From: Arsukibacterium indicum
Lineage (GTDB): Bacteria > Pseudomonadota > Gammaproteobacteria > Enterobacterales > Alteromonadaceae
Direction: 5' to 3'
Assembly: GCF_019100565.1 (NCBI RefSeq)
Contig: NZ_JAHRID010000001.1
Span: 496,001 to 560,000, forward strand
DNA: 64,000 nt
Position numbers and translations under genes: made by a program. This document shows positions 53,286-62,622 of the stretch, piece after piece; within the stretch, counting starts at the first letter, position 1, and each line of letters starts with the position of its first letter. Below the pieces are notes generated by a model. The model saw nothing but the letters and a program-made list of their open reading frames with translations, was not told the origin of the DNA and made no database searches.

Positions 53286-53819
53286 TTATTTAAATATAAT
53301 TTCCTGCGGAGCAACGGGTTGATAGACAGCGCTGTGGCCTTCAACCCATTTGTTATTCTGCAAATAACTGGAACGGACCTGTAAACTGCCGTCTGGCATT
53401 ATTTTGCTAAGTGATTTTACCTGAGTGATGCCGTTCTGATTATTTTCGACGCTCTCCAGCGCGGTAATTTCACCGCTTTGCGGATTAAATTGCATGGTGC
53501 CGTAAGTATAAAAACCAGCAGTGGTGAAATAATAATACGCCAGACTGTTTTTTGCATCGTCCCAGAATATAAATGACTCACCACCATATTCGCCATGGTT
53601 TATTGAGTGTACCGTTTTAATTGCCTGGCCGTTCAGTGCCCGGAACCAGTGCGAGCGGTCAATAACTTGCTTGTCACTGCCGGGCTCAGCGAGATTGCCC
53701 TGCCAATACTGGCCCAGATACGGCCGGAATACTTCCAGTTTTGGGTGTAAAGTTGGGTTATCTTCGGCTGCCAGAGCAAAACCTGTAAACAGGCAACATA
53801 TAAAAACTAATACTTTCAT
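53286..53819 (-). CDS. Secreted protein of unknown function
   Basis: A 177-residue protein with a signal peptide (MKVLVFICCLFTGFALAAED). The mature part is beta-rich (LGQYWQGNLAEPGSDKQVIDRSHWFRALNGQAIKTVHSINHGEYGGESFIFWDDAKNSLAYYYFTTAG), the pattern of lipocalin/DUF1579-like small barrels. No catalytic residues are evident. It is convergent with the carbonic anhydrase gene. Confidence 0.75.
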   Translation of the reverse strand: MKVLVFICCLFTGFALAAEDNPTLHPKLEVFRPYLGQYWQGNLAEPGSDKQVIDRSHWFRALNGQAIKTVHSINHGEYGGESFIFWDDAKNSLAYYYFTTAGFYTYGTMQFNPQSGEITALESVENNQNGITQVKSLSKIMPDGSLQVRSSYLQNNKWVEGHSAVYQPVAPQEIIFK

Positions 53820-53894
53820 TACAATTATCCCGTTTAAGCACGCTAAGAATATGGCTGAAGTATTAAAGATAATCTGCTTAAAGTAAAACCCTGC

Positions 53895-54728
53895 TTATAA
53901 CACTACGGTTTTATTGCCATGTACCAGTACCCGGTTTTCTACCACCAGTTGCAACGCGCGGCTTAACGCTGCTTTTTCAACATCCCGGCCCGCCTTAGCC
54001 ATGTCAGCAGCACTGAAATTATGGTCCACCGTACGCACCATCTGTTCAATTATCGGGCCTTCATCGAGTTGTTCATTCACGAAATGAGCGGTCGCACCAA
54101 TAATTTTCACACCGCGCTCAAACGCCTGCTGATATGGGTTAGCCCCAATAAATGCAGGTAAAAAACTGTGATGAATATTAATAATCCGATTGCGATAATG
54201 GGCAACAAAGTCGGCACTTAAAATCCGCATAAACTTAGCCAACACCAGATAATCGGGTTGATAAGGCGCTATTGTCGCCAAAATTTGCTGTTCATGATCG
54301 GTTCTGCTTACTCCGTGATGGCTTATATGGTGGTATGGGATTGCAAATTTGTCAGCCAAAGCACTAAGCTCAGCGTAGTTGCCTACTATTGCTGCAATAT
54401 CTAACGCCAGTGAACCATCGAACACTTTCATTAGAATATCACCCAGACAATGTGCCTCCCGGGTAACCAGCACTACCACCCGCTTGGCACCTTCACTTAA
54501 TAAACTACGGCGACTGCCGGTTGGCAACGCCCGGTCTAAATCAAATAGTAAGGTGGTATCATTAAATACGCCTTCCAGAACAGTTCGCATGTAAAACTGC
54601 CCGGTTACCGGATCGACATATTCAGTATTGCGGACAATATTCAGTTGATGCTTATAGCAAATATTCGTTATCTGGGCGATCAGTCCTTTCGAATCAGGGC
54701 ATTCTGTTAACAGGGTTTTTCGTTCCAT
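53895..54728 (-). CDS. purU: Formyltetrahydrofolate deformylase
   Basis: Releases formate from 10-formyltetrahydrofolate, balancing the one-carbon pool. The protein has 277 residues: an N-terminal ACT domain (LLTECPDSKGLIAQITNICYKHQLNIVRNTEYVD) and a formyltransferase-type domain with HHISHHG, LAKFMRILS, the catalytic region INIHHSFLPAFIGANPY and GATAHFVNEQLDEGPII. Standing alone, divergent from trmO. Confidence 0.96.
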   Translation of the reverse strand: MERKTLLTECPDSKGLIAQITNICYKHQLNIVRNTEYVDPVTGQFYMRTVLEGVFNDTTLLFDLDRALPTGSRRSLLSEGAKRVVVLVTREAHCLGDILMKVFDGSLALDIAAIVGNYAELSALADKFAIPYHHISHHGVSRTDHEQQILATIAPYQPDYLVLAKFMRILSADFVAHYRNRIINIHHSFLPAFIGANPYQQAFERGVKIIGATAHFVNEQLDEGPIIEQMVRTVDHNFSAADMAKAGRDVEKAALSRALQLVVENRVLVHGNKTVVL

Positions 54729-54878
54729 CTCATACTCTTAAATTAACATGGGCAACGCCAGTCTGGCCTAACATACGTATAGCGTCAAAGCTATTCAGAC
54801 GGCTATACTACCGCTTGTTGTTTCGTTACTGCAACTGCATAATGCTCCTTTATCAAAGCTCGCTGCGTATTGTTATTA

Positions 54879-55586
54879 ATGAATGCTTTTCAGTTTAATG
54901 TTGTTGGCACGATTGAGTCGCCATATAAACAAAAATTTGCTATCCCACGACAGCCCGGGCTCATCCCTGAAGCCAGAGGCAAATTAATACTTGTGCCCCC
55001 CTATGCCGAAAATGACATCATCAGGGGGATCGAAAGTTTCAGCCATTTATGGCTGGTGTTTGTATTTCATGAAACCGCGGACAAGGGCTGGTCGCCTCTG
55101 GTCAGGCCGCCACGGCTGGGTGGCAACGCCCGCAAAGGTGTTTTTGCCACCCGGGCAACATTCCGGCCCAATCCAATTGGCCTGTCTGTCGTAAAACTGG
55201 AAAAGGTTTACCGTCAGCAAGACAAACTGATACTGGAGTTGAGCGGTATAGATTTGCTGGATGGTACGCCTATTTTAGACATTAAACCTTATTTACCCTA
55301 TGCTGATGCGCTGCCAAACGCGTCAGGGGGATTTGCCGACAGTGCGCCACAAACCATGATGACGGTGAGCTTTAGCGAACATGCAATGGATTTTTGTCAG
55401 GCGCAAACGGCTTATCCTGATCTGGCGATACTGATTGAAAAAGTACTGAAACAAGACCCTAGACCATCTTATAAAAAACAGCGTACAACTGAACAACACT
55501 ATGGTATGTCGTTGTACCAGTTTAATATTAAATGGACTGTCAATGGAGAACACAATCATGTTACTGAAATCTCTCAGCTACCTTAG
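54879..55586 (+). CDS. trmO: tRNA (adenine-N6)-methyltransferase TrmO
   Basis: Methylates t6A37 to m6t6A in tRNA-Thr. The protein has 235 residues of the TsaA/TrmO fold: FNVVGTIESPYKQKFAIPRQPGL, FSHLWLVFVFHE, RPPRLGGNARKGVFATRATFRPNPIGLSVVKLEKV and LDGTPILDIKPYLPYADA, then the C-terminal domain with DPRPSYKK. The start is taken at the ATG at 54,879. The end overlaps the kelch gene by 29 bases. Confidence 0.94.
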   Translation: MNAFQFNVVGTIESPYKQKFAIPRQPGLIPEARGKLILVPPYAENDIIRGIESFSHLWLVFVFHETADKGWSPLVRPPRLGGNARKGVFATRATFRPNPIGLSVVKLEKVYRQQDKLILELSGIDLLDGTPILDIKPYLPYADALPNASGGFADSAPQTMMTVSFSEHAMDFCQAQTAYPDLAILIEKVLKQDPRPSYKKQRTTEQHYGMSLYQFNIKWTVNGEHNHVTEISQLP

Positions 55587-56616
55587 TTTACTGATGGCTG
55601 CAGCCAGTAGCATAGCGATACCGGAGCTACCCGAACCCGTTAGCAACAATAGTGTTGCCAGCACTACAGTGCGCGGAAAAACTTATATTATCAGTGCAAT
55701 GGGCATTGGCCCTGGCAAGCAAAGCGCTGATTTACACAATAAAATATGGATGCACACCCTGGGAGAATTTGGTTGGTCTGAATTGCCTGTGGTACCCAGC
55801 AAGCAACGATTTACTGGTCGCGCAGCGGCCAGTGCTGTTGCACTGAACAATAATTTTTTCATTTTTGGCGGCTTTACCGTCAATGCTGATGGCACCAGGC
55901 AAACGGCCACCGACAGCTATCGGCTGGACCCGGTAACCCGGCGTTATACCCGGATCAACGACATACCCGTGCCGGTTGATGATGCCGTTGCCCTGCCCTA
56001 TCAGAATCGCTATATCTATCTGGTCAGTGGCTGGAGTGACCATGGCAACGTTAATCTGGTACAACTGTTTGATAATTTTACCCAGCGCTGGACCCAGGCG
56101 ACGCCTTTCCCGGGCAAACCGGTATTTGGTTTATCTGGCGGTATTATCGACAATAAGTTACTGGTATGTGATGGCGTCGCTATCGAGTACCCGCCGGCGA
56201 AACCCCGCAACTTTGTCAGTGAACCCGCGTGCTGGTTGGGAACAATCACCAGCAATCCGAACGAAATAAGCTGGCAACCGGTGCCGCACCCCACCGGCGA
56301 AGCCCGTTTCAGAATGGCAGCAGCAGGGACGGAACTGAACGGCGAGCAGGTAATTATTTTTACCGGCGGCAGTAAACTTCCCTATCATTACAACGGAATA
56401 AGCTTCAATGGCCAGGTTGTCAGCCCGGATAACAGCGTTTGGATATATTCTGTTGCCACAAAACAATGGCGAACGGCGGCAGACAGTGTCCCGGTGATGG
56501 ACGCCCGGACATTGCTGGAATTAAATGGCGAATTTTATACCCTTGGCGGCATGCTGCCAGAGCAAAAGGTAACAAATAAGCCAATAAAACATCAGATTCA
56601 ACTTCTGCCAGAGTAA
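55558..56616 (+). CDS. Secreted kelch-repeat beta-propeller protein
   Basis: A 352-residue protein with a signal peptide (MLLKSLSYLSLLMAAASSIA). At least five kelch-like units are visible, with pairs such as NNNFFIFGGFT, RYIYLVSGW, EQVIIFTGGS and GEFYTLGGML, each followed by a D-S-Y or W element. The layout resembles N-acetylneuraminate epimerases, but no sialic acid genes are present. The start lies inside the end of trmO. Function unknown. Confidence 0.8.
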   Translation: MLLKSLSYLSLLMAAASSIAIPELPEPVSNNSVASTTVRGKTYIISAMGIGPGKQSADLHNKIWMHTLGEFGWSELPVVPSKQRFTGRAAASAVALNNNFFIFGGFTVNADGTRQTATDSYRLDPVTRRYTRINDIPVPVDDAVALPYQNRYIYLVSGWSDHGNVNLVQLFDNFTQRWTQATPFPGKPVFGLSGGIIDNKLLVCDGVAIEYPPAKPRNFVSEPACWLGTITSNPNEISWQPVPHPTGEARFRMAAAGTELNGEQVIIFTGGSKLPYHYNGISFNGQVVSPDNSVWIYSVATKQWRTAADSVPVMDARTLLELNGEFYTLGGMLPEQKVTNKPIKHQIQLLPE

Positions 56617-56665
56617 ATGACTTGCTAGAATGACGGCAATTTTCTGACTATTTTCTGAGAGCGGT

Positions 56666-58387
56666 ATGCGCACCAGCCAGTATTTATTATCTACAGTAAA
56701 AGAAACCCCCTCTGACGCTGAAATAATCAGCCATAAACTGATGCTTCGCGCCGGCATGATCCGTCGCTTAGGCACGGGTATGTTCAGCTATCTGCCTACT
56801 GGTGTAAGGGTGCTTCGTAAAGTTGAAGAGATTGTTCGCCAGGAAATGAATAAAGCGGGCGCTATCGAAGTGCTGCTGCCAATGGTGCAACCTGCTGAGT
56901 TGTGGCAGGAATCTGGTCGCTGGTTCAGTATGGACGCGGAGCTTCTGCGTTTTCAGGACCGCCATCAGCGTGACTATGTGCTGGGGCCGACTCATGAAGA
57001 AGTGATCACCGATCTGGTTCGCCGGGAAATTACCAGCTACAAGCAATTACCGTTGAATTTGTATCAAATTCAAACTAAATTCCGCGACGAACGCCGGCCG
57101 CGTTTTGGCGTAATGCGCGCCCGCGAATTTATTATGAAAGATGCGTACTCTTTCCACCTGAGCCAGCAAAGCCTGCAACAAACCTATGACGCGATGTACA
57201 GTGCTTATTGCAATATCTTTAACCGGTTAGGGCTGGATTACCGGCCCGTGCAGGCAGACAGTGGCGCTATTGGCGGCAGTGTTTCCCACGAATTTCATGT
57301 ACTGGCCGAGTCTGGCGAGGACGCTATCGCTTTCTCAGACAGCAGTGATTACGCTGCGAACATCGAAATGGCTGAAGCACTGGCACCTAAAGGCGACAGG
57401 GCGGCACCGGCATCAGCACTAACCGAAGTTGCTACTCCTGACGCAGGCACTGTGGCGGAGGTAGCTGCGCTACTCAATGTTGCAGAAGCAACTATTGCCA
57501 AAACGTTATTTGTACTGGCTGAACCTGACGAAAAAGGCGTGCAACAGCTCATTGCTTTAGTACTTCGTGGTGACCATGAGTTAAATGAACTTAAAGCCGA
57601 AAAACTTGATGGTGTTGCCAGCCCCCTGCAATTTGCTTCAGAGGAGCAGATCCGCACACTGTGTAAGGCAGGCCCGGGTTCAGTAGGACCTGTTGGCTTA
57701 CAAATCAGAATTATCGCTGATCGCAGTGCTGCCCATCTTGCTGACTTTGTAGTAGGAGCAAATAAGGATGGTTTTCATTTTGCCGGTGCCAACTGGGAGC
57801 GGGATATTACGCAGTATCAGGTAGCAGATATCCGTAATATTGTGGCCGGCGACCCGAGCCCTTGTGGTTTTGGTAATCTGATCATTAAACGTGGGATTGA
57901 AGTTGGTCATATTTTTCAACTGGGTGAAAAATATTCTAAAGCACTGAAAGCCGGCGTGTTGAACGAAGATGGCAAGCATCAAATTATGACCATGGGTTGC
58001 TATGGTGTCGGTGTATCGCGCATTGTCGCCGCGGCAATTGAACAAAACCATGATGAAAACGGTATTATCTGGCCAGATGCTATTGCCCCTTTTCAGCTAG
58101 CCCTGATCCCGATGAATATGCATAAATCAGTTCGTATTGCTGAAGTTACCGAACAACTCTACCAGCAGTTATCAGCTGCCGGCATTGAAGTATTATTTGA
58201 TGATCGCCGGGAGCGCCCGGGCGTTATGTTTGCCGATATGGAACTGATTGGCGTACCGCATACTATCGTGATAGGTGAACGGAATCTTGATAACCAGCAG
58301 GTTGAATATAAGAACAGGCGCACAGGGGAAAAAGTGATGCTTGATATTGCCTCTGTTGTCGCTGAGATCCAGCAAAAAATTTCCTGA
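56666..58387 (+). CDS. proS: Prolyl-tRNA synthetase, bacterial type
   Basis: Charges tRNA-Pro. The protein has 573 residues, the normal length. Class II motifs: motif 1 in [26 protein letters not shown], motif 2 [28 protein letters not shown], and motif 3 [17 protein letters not shown]. The inserted YbaK-like editing domain occupies about residues 230-400. An intrinsic terminator follows. Confidence 0.98.
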   Translation: MRTSQYLLSTVKETPSDAEIISHKLMLRAGMIRRLGTGMFSYLPTGVRVLRKVEEIVRQEMNKAGAIEVLLPMVQPAELWQESGRWFSMDAELLRFQDRHQRDYVLGPTHEEVITDLVRREITSYKQLPLNLYQIQTKFRDERRPRFGVMRAREFIMKDAYSFHLSQQSLQQTYDAMYSAYCNIFNRLGLDYRPVQADSGAIGGSVSHEFHVLAESGEDAIAFSDSSDYAANIEMAEALAPKGDRAAPASALTEVATPDAGTVAEVAALLNVAEATIAKTLFVLAEPDEKGVQQLIALVLRGDHELNELKAEKLDGVASPLQFASEEQIRTLCKAGPGSVGPVGLQIRIIADRSAAHLADFVVGANKDGFHFAGANWERDITQYQVADIRNIVAGDPSPCGFGNLIIKRGIEVGHIFQLGEKYSKALKAGVLNEDGKHQIMTMGCYGVGVSRIVAAAIEQNHDENGIIWPDAIAPFQLALIPMNMHKSVRIAEVTEQLYQQLSAAGIEVLFDDRRERPGVMFADMELIGVPHTIVIGERNLDNQQVEYKNRRTGEKVMLDIASVVAEIQQKIS

Positions 58388-58409
58388 TAGTTTATTTGCC
58401 CCCTTTTAG

Positions 58410-58442
58410 GACTGTGTTTATGCGTGCTTGCTAAACACAGTC
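58410..58442 (+). terminator. Terminator-like hairpin after proS
   Basis: 11-bp perfect stem GACTGTGTTTA (58,410-58,420) with TAAACACAGTC (58,432-58,442), 11-base loop, then TGTTTCGTT. The T-run is weak, but the stem is strong and follows the stop by 22 bases. Confidence 0.65.
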
Positions 58443-58494
58443 TGTTTCGTTAGCTACCTTTATTTTCCAAGCCCTGTTGTTATACCCGATATAT

Positions 58495-58516
58495 AAATTT
58501 GATACTGCACAAATTT
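58495..58516. promoter_or_regulatory. Inverted repeat upstream of the sulfur gene cluster
   Basis: AAATTTG (58,495-58,501) and CAAATTT (58,510-58,516) with an eight-base spacer, 100 bases before the TSUP start, in an AT-rich stretch. It may be an operator, for example for a BigR/ArsR-type sulfur regulator, but no such gene is next to it. Confidence 0.3.
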
Positions 58517-58615
58517 AAATTAGTTTATTCTAAATTTTAATTGCCAGCTTACTGAAAACACCTTAGAATAAATCGAGTTATAAGCTTATTCCTTTTAGAT
58601 ATATCTGGAGGCGCG

Positions 58616-59365
58616 GTGCTGGCATTTGTTGGGGCAGTAATTATTGGTTTGAGCCTTGGCCTGTTTGGCTCAGGCGGCTCTATTCTGACAGTGCCGGTAT
58701 TGCTGTACCTGCTTGGTATGTCTGCTGAATTAGCCATTGCCTCTTCCTTGTTAATTGTCGCAGGTATCAGTTTATTTGGCTCTGTTCACAATGGCATGAA
58801 AAGGCTGATTAGCTGGCGCCATGTGCTCTGGTTTGGTGTGCCGGGCATGCTTGGTACCTACGGCGGAGCCTGGGCAGGTACCCTTATCGACAGCCGCTGG
58901 CAATTATTGGTTTTTGCGTTGCTTATGATTGTTGCAGCAGTATTTATGTGGCGCAGTAAATTGCAGGACATGATAAGTCTGCCTGATTTTAACAAAACCA
59001 AGGTGATAGCTGATGGTTTGCTGGTAGGTGCCATTACCGGTTTTGTCGGGGTTGGTGGTGGCTTTTTAATTGTTCCAGCGTTAGTGCTGTTGGCAGGCTT
59101 ACCGATTGCTGTCAGTGTCGCTACCAGCTTACTTATAATTGCCATGAAATCCTTTGTTGGTTTTGCTAAATATTACCTGGTGTTTAGTAGTCAGGGACTG
59201 CAATTTGACTGGCCAGTTATTGCGTTAATGACAATCGCCGGTATTGCAGGCAGTTATCTCGGTGGCTGGGTTGGCCGGCGCTTACCCAAAGAAAAACTAC
59301 AGCGGGGCTTTGCTATATTTTTAGCGCTAATGGCTATCGTCGTTATCACGCAATCCGTTTTTTAA
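58616..59365 (+). CDS. TSUP family membrane protein (sulfur cluster)
   Basis: A 249-residue membrane protein starting at GTG with a GGAGG ribosome site. Family repeats: GLSLGLFGSGGSILTVPVLLYL and GFVGVGGGFLIVPALVL. It heads a group with a rhodanese and two YeeE/YedE halves, a common arrangement for sulfide/thiosulfate handling, where the TSUP protein likely moves sulfite or thiosulfate. Confidence 0.87.
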   Translation: MLAFVGAVIIGLSLGLFGSGGSILTVPVLLYLLGMSAELAIASSLLIVAGISLFGSVHNGMKRLISWRHVLWFGVPGMLGTYGGAWAGTLIDSRWQLLVFALLMIVAAVFMWRSKLQDMISLPDFNKTKVIADGLLVGAITGFVGVGGGFLIVPALVLLAGLPIAVSVATSLLIIAMKSFVGFAKYYLVFSSQGLQFDWPVIALMTIAGIAGSYLGGWVGRRLPKEKLQRGFAIFLALMAIVVITQSVF

Positions 59366-59395
59366 ACTGGCAAAATAGGGGTTAAGGAGCACAGG

Positions 59396-59809
59396 ATGAA
59401 AACATCGCAACAATTGATAGCAGAAGCCAGAGCGGCTGTCAGAGAGGTTAGTGTTACTGATCTTGCAGCCTATTTAAATCAGCATCCGGAACCAAGGCTT
59501 ATTGATGTACGGGAACCGGCAGAGTTTAGTCAGGGCCATATTTTTGGTGCAATAAACTACCCAAGAGGGGTATTGGAAATGCAACTGGCCAATCATCCGG
59601 CTGTCGCCGCCAGTGGCTGCGCTGCAGATGTTGCTTTAGAACAGTTGGCCAGTGCTCCATTATTTCTGATTTGCCGATCCGGCGGCCGCTCCGCTCTGGC
59701 AGCAGAGTCATTGCAGCGCATGGGCTTTACTAAGGTTTACTCGGTAGCGGGTGGTATGCAGGACTGGCATGCTGCAAACTTTGCAATACAAACTACAGAA
59801 TCAAAATAG
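59396..59809 (+). CDS. Rhodanese-domain sulfurtransferase
   Basis: A 137-residue single rhodanese domain: PRLIDVREPAEFSQGHIFGAINYPRGVLE, active Cys in LICRSGGRS (C93), then ALAAESLQRMGFTKVYSVAGGMQDWH. It transfers sulfane sulfur from thiosulfate or a persulfide. It is cytoplasmic and part of the sulfur cluster. Confidence 0.9.
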   Translation: MKTSQQLIAEARAAVREVSVTDLAAYLNQHPEPRLIDVREPAEFSQGHIFGAINYPRGVLEMQLANHPAVAASGCAADVALEQLASAPLFLICRSGGRSALAAESLQRMGFTKVYSVAGGMQDWHAANFAIQTTESK

Positions 59810-59818
59810 AGATAAAAA

Positions 59819-60220
59819 ATGGATAACTTTACACCATTTTCGGCATTGCTAGGCGGAAGTCTGATTGGGTTGGGAACCTTGTTGCTGCTGGTCACCCTGG
59901 GGCGGATAGCTGGTATCTCAGGTATTGTCAGCCTGGCAATTTTCCAACGCGAGGGGCGAAGCTGGCGGCTGGCCTTCGTGGCAGGGTTGCTACTCGGCCC
60001 GCTACTGGTTGCGCTTGTGATAAATGATTTCAGTTTCAGTACACCGGATCTGAACAGTCGCACCCTGATTGCAGGTTTACTAGTCGGGCTTGGCACTGCC
60101 TGGGGTAGTGGTTGTACTTCCGGCCATGGTATTTGCGGGATCGGCCGCTTTTCGCCGCGTTCTATTGTCGCAACCATGATGTTTATGACTACTGGCGTAA
60201 TTGTAGCCAGTTTGTTTTAA
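59819..60220 (+). CDS. YeeE/YedE family half-transporter A
   Basis: A 133-residue membrane protein with about four segments. Family motifs are GLGTAWGSGCTSGHGICGIGRFSPRS (Cys residues thought to bind thiosulfate). It pairs with the next gene; together the two halves correspond to one YeeE/YedE channel, which takes up thiosulfate or related sulfur species. Confidence 0.88.
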   Translation: MDNFTPFSALLGGSLIGLGTLLLLVTLGRIAGISGIVSLAIFQREGRSWRLAFVAGLLLGPLLVALVINDFSFSTPDLNSRTLIAGLLVGLGTAWGSGCTSGHGICGIGRFSPRSIVATMMFMTTGVIVASLF

Positions 60221-60235
60221 CGTTTGAGGTTATTT

Positions 60236-60664
60236 ATGCATCTTTTCTTTGCCCTGTTGTCAGGCATGTTGATCTCTGCTGGAATTGCTGTTTCCAAAAT
60301 GATAGACCCACAAAAAGTCTTGAGCTTTCTGGACGTTAGCGGTAACTGGGATCCGAGCCTGGCGCTGGTAATGGCGGCAGCCCTGTTGGTTTATACTCTG
60401 GGCTACCGGTTGGTGTTGAACAAAAGCACCCCTTTATTTGACAAGAATTTCTATTTACCGACGAAACAACATCTGGACCGTTCTTTATTGGCCGGCGCTG
60501 CTATTTTTGGTGTCGGCTGGGGGTTAACTGGCTATTGTCCGGGGCCAGCCATTGCTGCTCTGCCAGCTGCCAGCACTGGCACCGCAGGTTTCGTCGCCAT
60601 GATGGTGCTCGGCTGGTTTATCGCAGGCAAGATACCCATCAACAAACGTCAGCAAAAATCCTGA
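60236..60664 (+). CDS. YeeE/YedE-type half-transporter B (DUF6691)
   Basis: A 142-residue membrane protein with about four segments and the motif GVGWGLTGYCPGPAIAALPA, whose Cys matches the second sulfur site of YeeE/YedE. The ATG at 60,236 has a GAGG ribosome site; the in-frame TTG at 60,224 is less likely. It is the second half of the transporter with the preceding gene. Confidence 0.87.
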   Translation: MHLFFALLSGMLISAGIAVSKMIDPQKVLSFLDVSGNWDPSLALVMAAALLVYTLGYRLVLNKSTPLFDKNFYLPTKQHLDRSLLAGAAIFGVGWGLTGYCPGPAIAALPAASTGTAGFVAMMVLGWFIAGKIPINKRQQKS

Positions 60665-60727
60665 TCTGCGGCTGATTGTTCGTCTCCTGTTAAATTCATT
60701 GCTATAGTAAACAATAAGCTAAATGCG

Positions 60728-62167
60728 ATGAACATAACAGGCAGGTTAATCTGCCCTAACCCAGAGTTGGTTGATGTGGATACAACGCTTGAAAATATTC
60801 TGCTCCACGTTTCATTAAGCCCGGTACTGGATAGTGGTGACAGTCAGGCTGCCGAGCTGCTGTTATTGCAAGCCTGTTTAAATGGTTTAGCCATAGCCCG
60901 GGTAAGCTTGTGGTGTTTCGATGATAAACGCAACCTCATTACCTGTGAGCAACTGCTGGACAAGGATTTACCGCTAAGCACGGAAAAGGCCACCTTTCAC
61001 CGTCGCGACTTACCGGCTTATTTCAGTGCACTTGACCATCAACGGGTGATCCGCGCCAGCGACGCATGCAACCACCCTGCCACAGCTGAATTCACTGAAA
61101 GCTATCTTATTCCAGCTAATATAGTGTCTATGCTGGATGTACCTATCCGCTTCGGTGGCGAAATGATCGGCATTATTTGCTGCGAACAAAAAGAAACCAT
61201 AAAACATTGGACTGACGACGAAACACATTTTGTTGCAGCCCTTGCCGATCTTTACGGCAGAGCGCTGACGGCCAGTCAGAAAAAACAATATCAGCAGCAA
61301 CTGGAGCAGTTAAATCAGCAACTTGAACGCCGGGTAGTTGAGCGTACGGAGCAATTGGAAAAGCACATTAGTGAACTGCAGCAAACTCAGGCGCAGCTGG
61401 TTGAATCTGAAAAAATGGCGTCATTAGGAACACTGGTTGCAGGGGTTGCCCATGAGGTTAATACTCCGCTGGGTATTGCCATTACGGCTAACTCTCACTG
61501 TGTTGAACTAACAGATAAATTACAGAAATTGCTGGAAAGTAATACGTTAAGCCGAAGCAAACTGGAAACGACCATAGCAGCACTGCGCGATAGTCATGCA
61601 GTGATAGAACGCACCCTTAACCGTTCGGCTGAACTGGTTGTTAACTTTAAAAAAACCGCGGTTGATCAATCCAGCTATGATATTCAGACAATTAACCTGG
61701 CAGATTATATCCATACTTTAGTGTCAACGCTTAAACCTTATACCAAAGCATACGATGTCAATCATATTATTCAGTGCCATCAGCCGGTCAACATTACTAC
61801 TTATCCCGGTGCTATTGCCCAGGTTATTACTAATCTTGTTATTAATGCCTGTGTCCACGCCTTTGACCAAAATAAAAATGCCAATGAAGTAGAGTTTTTG
61901 ATCGAACAACAGCAACAGGGAAAAGTACAATTAACCGTGCGGGATAATGGCAAAGGTATTGCCAAAGCAGAGCAGAAACGGATTTTTGAACCGTTTTATA
62001 CCACCAAAAGAAGTAATGGTGGTAGTGGGCTGGGGCTGGCAATTGTCTATAACCTGGTAGCCAGTACCCTCGGAGGTGCTATAAGCGTCGATTCAACCCC
62101 AGGGGTTGGCACCAGCTTTCGGTTGACCCTACCGCCAATTTGTCCCGCAGCAGCCGGCACTAAATGA
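60728..62167 (+). CDS. GAF-domain sensor histidine kinase
   Basis: A 479-residue kinase. Residues about 20-180 form a GAF domain, followed by a coiled coil (QQQLEQLNQQLERRVVERTEQLEKHISELQQTQ), the H box GVAHEVNTPLGIA (H242) and a HATPase domain (VINACVHAF, VRDNGKGIA, FEPFYTTKRSNGGSGLGLAIV). No membrane segment is seen, so it senses a cytoplasmic signal. No response regulator gene lies beside it. Confidence 0.92.
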   Translation: MNITGRLICPNPELVDVDTTLENILLHVSLSPVLDSGDSQAAELLLLQACLNGLAIARVSLWCFDDKRNLITCEQLLDKDLPLSTEKATFHRRDLPAYFSALDHQRVIRASDACNHPATAEFTESYLIPANIVSMLDVPIRFGGEMIGIICCEQKETIKHWTDDETHFVAALADLYGRALTASQKKQYQQQLEQLNQQLERRVVERTEQLEKHISELQQTQAQLVESEKMASLGTLVAGVAHEVNTPLGIAITANSHCVELTDKLQKLLESNTLSRSKLETTIAALRDSHAVIERTLNRSAELVVNFKKTAVDQSSYDIQTINLADYIHTLVSTLKPYTKAYDVNHIIQCHQPVNITTYPGAIAQVITNLVINACVHAFDQNKNANEVEFLIEQQQQGKVQLTVRDNGKGIAKAEQKRIFEPFYTTKRSNGGSGLGLAIVYNLVASTLGGAISVDSTPGVGTSFRLTLPPICPAAAGTK

Positions 62168-62251
62168 TAATGCTGAACACTGCCAACATATTGCTTTATT
62201 TGAATTTGAGCTGATGTAATCTGAGCTGGTGTTATTTGAAGAAGGAATATA

Positions 62252-62328
62252 TGGCGGAGCGGACGGGACTCGAACCCGCGACCCCCGGCGTGACAGGCCG
62301 GTATTCTAACCGACTGAACTACCGCTCC
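62252..62328 (-). tRNA. tRNA-Asp(GTC), copy 3 (promoter-distal)
   Basis: 77 bases including an encoded CCA. On the - strand it reads GGAGCGGTAGTTCAGTCGGT at the start, anticodon loop with GTC (CCTGTCACG), T arm GGTTCGAGTCC and ends GCTCCGCCA. The acceptor pairing GGAGCGG with CCGCTCC is perfect. Identical to the other two copies. Confidence 0.97.
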
Positions 62329-62344
62329 GAAGAAGCAACAAAAT

Positions 62345-62421
62345 TGGCGGAGCGGACGGGACTCGAACCCGCGACCCCCGGCGTGACAGGCCGGTATTCT
62401 AACCGACTGAACTACCGCTCC
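62345..62421 (-). tRNA. tRNA-Asp(GTC), copy 2
   Basis: Identical 77-base tRNA-Asp with encoded CCA and anticodon GTC. It is separated from the other copies by 16 bases, so the array repeats every 93 bases. The spacers are also nearly the same, indicating recent tandem duplication. Confidence 0.97.
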
Positions 62422-62437
62422 GAAGAAGCAACAAAAT

Positions 62438-62514
62438 TGGCGGAGCGGACGGGACTCGAACCCGCGACCCCCGGCGTGACAGGCCGGTATTCTAACCGAC
62501 TGAACTACCGCTCC
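62438..62514 (-). tRNA. tRNA-Asp(GTC), copy 1 (promoter-proximal)
   Basis: First of three identical tRNA-Asp genes in the transcript. It has an encoded CCA and begins about 45 bases downstream of the predicted start of transcription. Confidence 0.97.
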
Positions 62515-62565
62515 GCGCTAATTACACCAGACAATTTCATTTGGGTATCGTCTGGTGCGGCGGGA

Positions 62566-62594
62566 ATGATACGGATAAGGCCATAGCCCGTCAA
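62566..62594 (-). promoter_or_regulatory. Promoter of the tRNA-Asp array
   Basis: On the - strand, -35 TTGACG (62,589-62,594), 17-base spacer, -10 TATCAT (62,566-62,571), followed by a GC-rich TCCCGCCGC discriminator, which is typical of stable-RNA promoters under stringent control. An 8-bp inverted repeat CACCAGAC/GTCTGGTG (62,525-62,532 with 62,550-62,557) lies in the leader. Confidence 0.8.
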
Positions 62595-62622
62595 CTTCTT
62601 TTTTGTCGCTTTTGGCTATTCC

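Noticed and set aside
62236-62586. Open frame on the + strand with repeated AERTGLEPATPGVTG
   Set aside because: It is the antisense translation of the three tRNA-Asp genes, a well-known spurious protein pattern.
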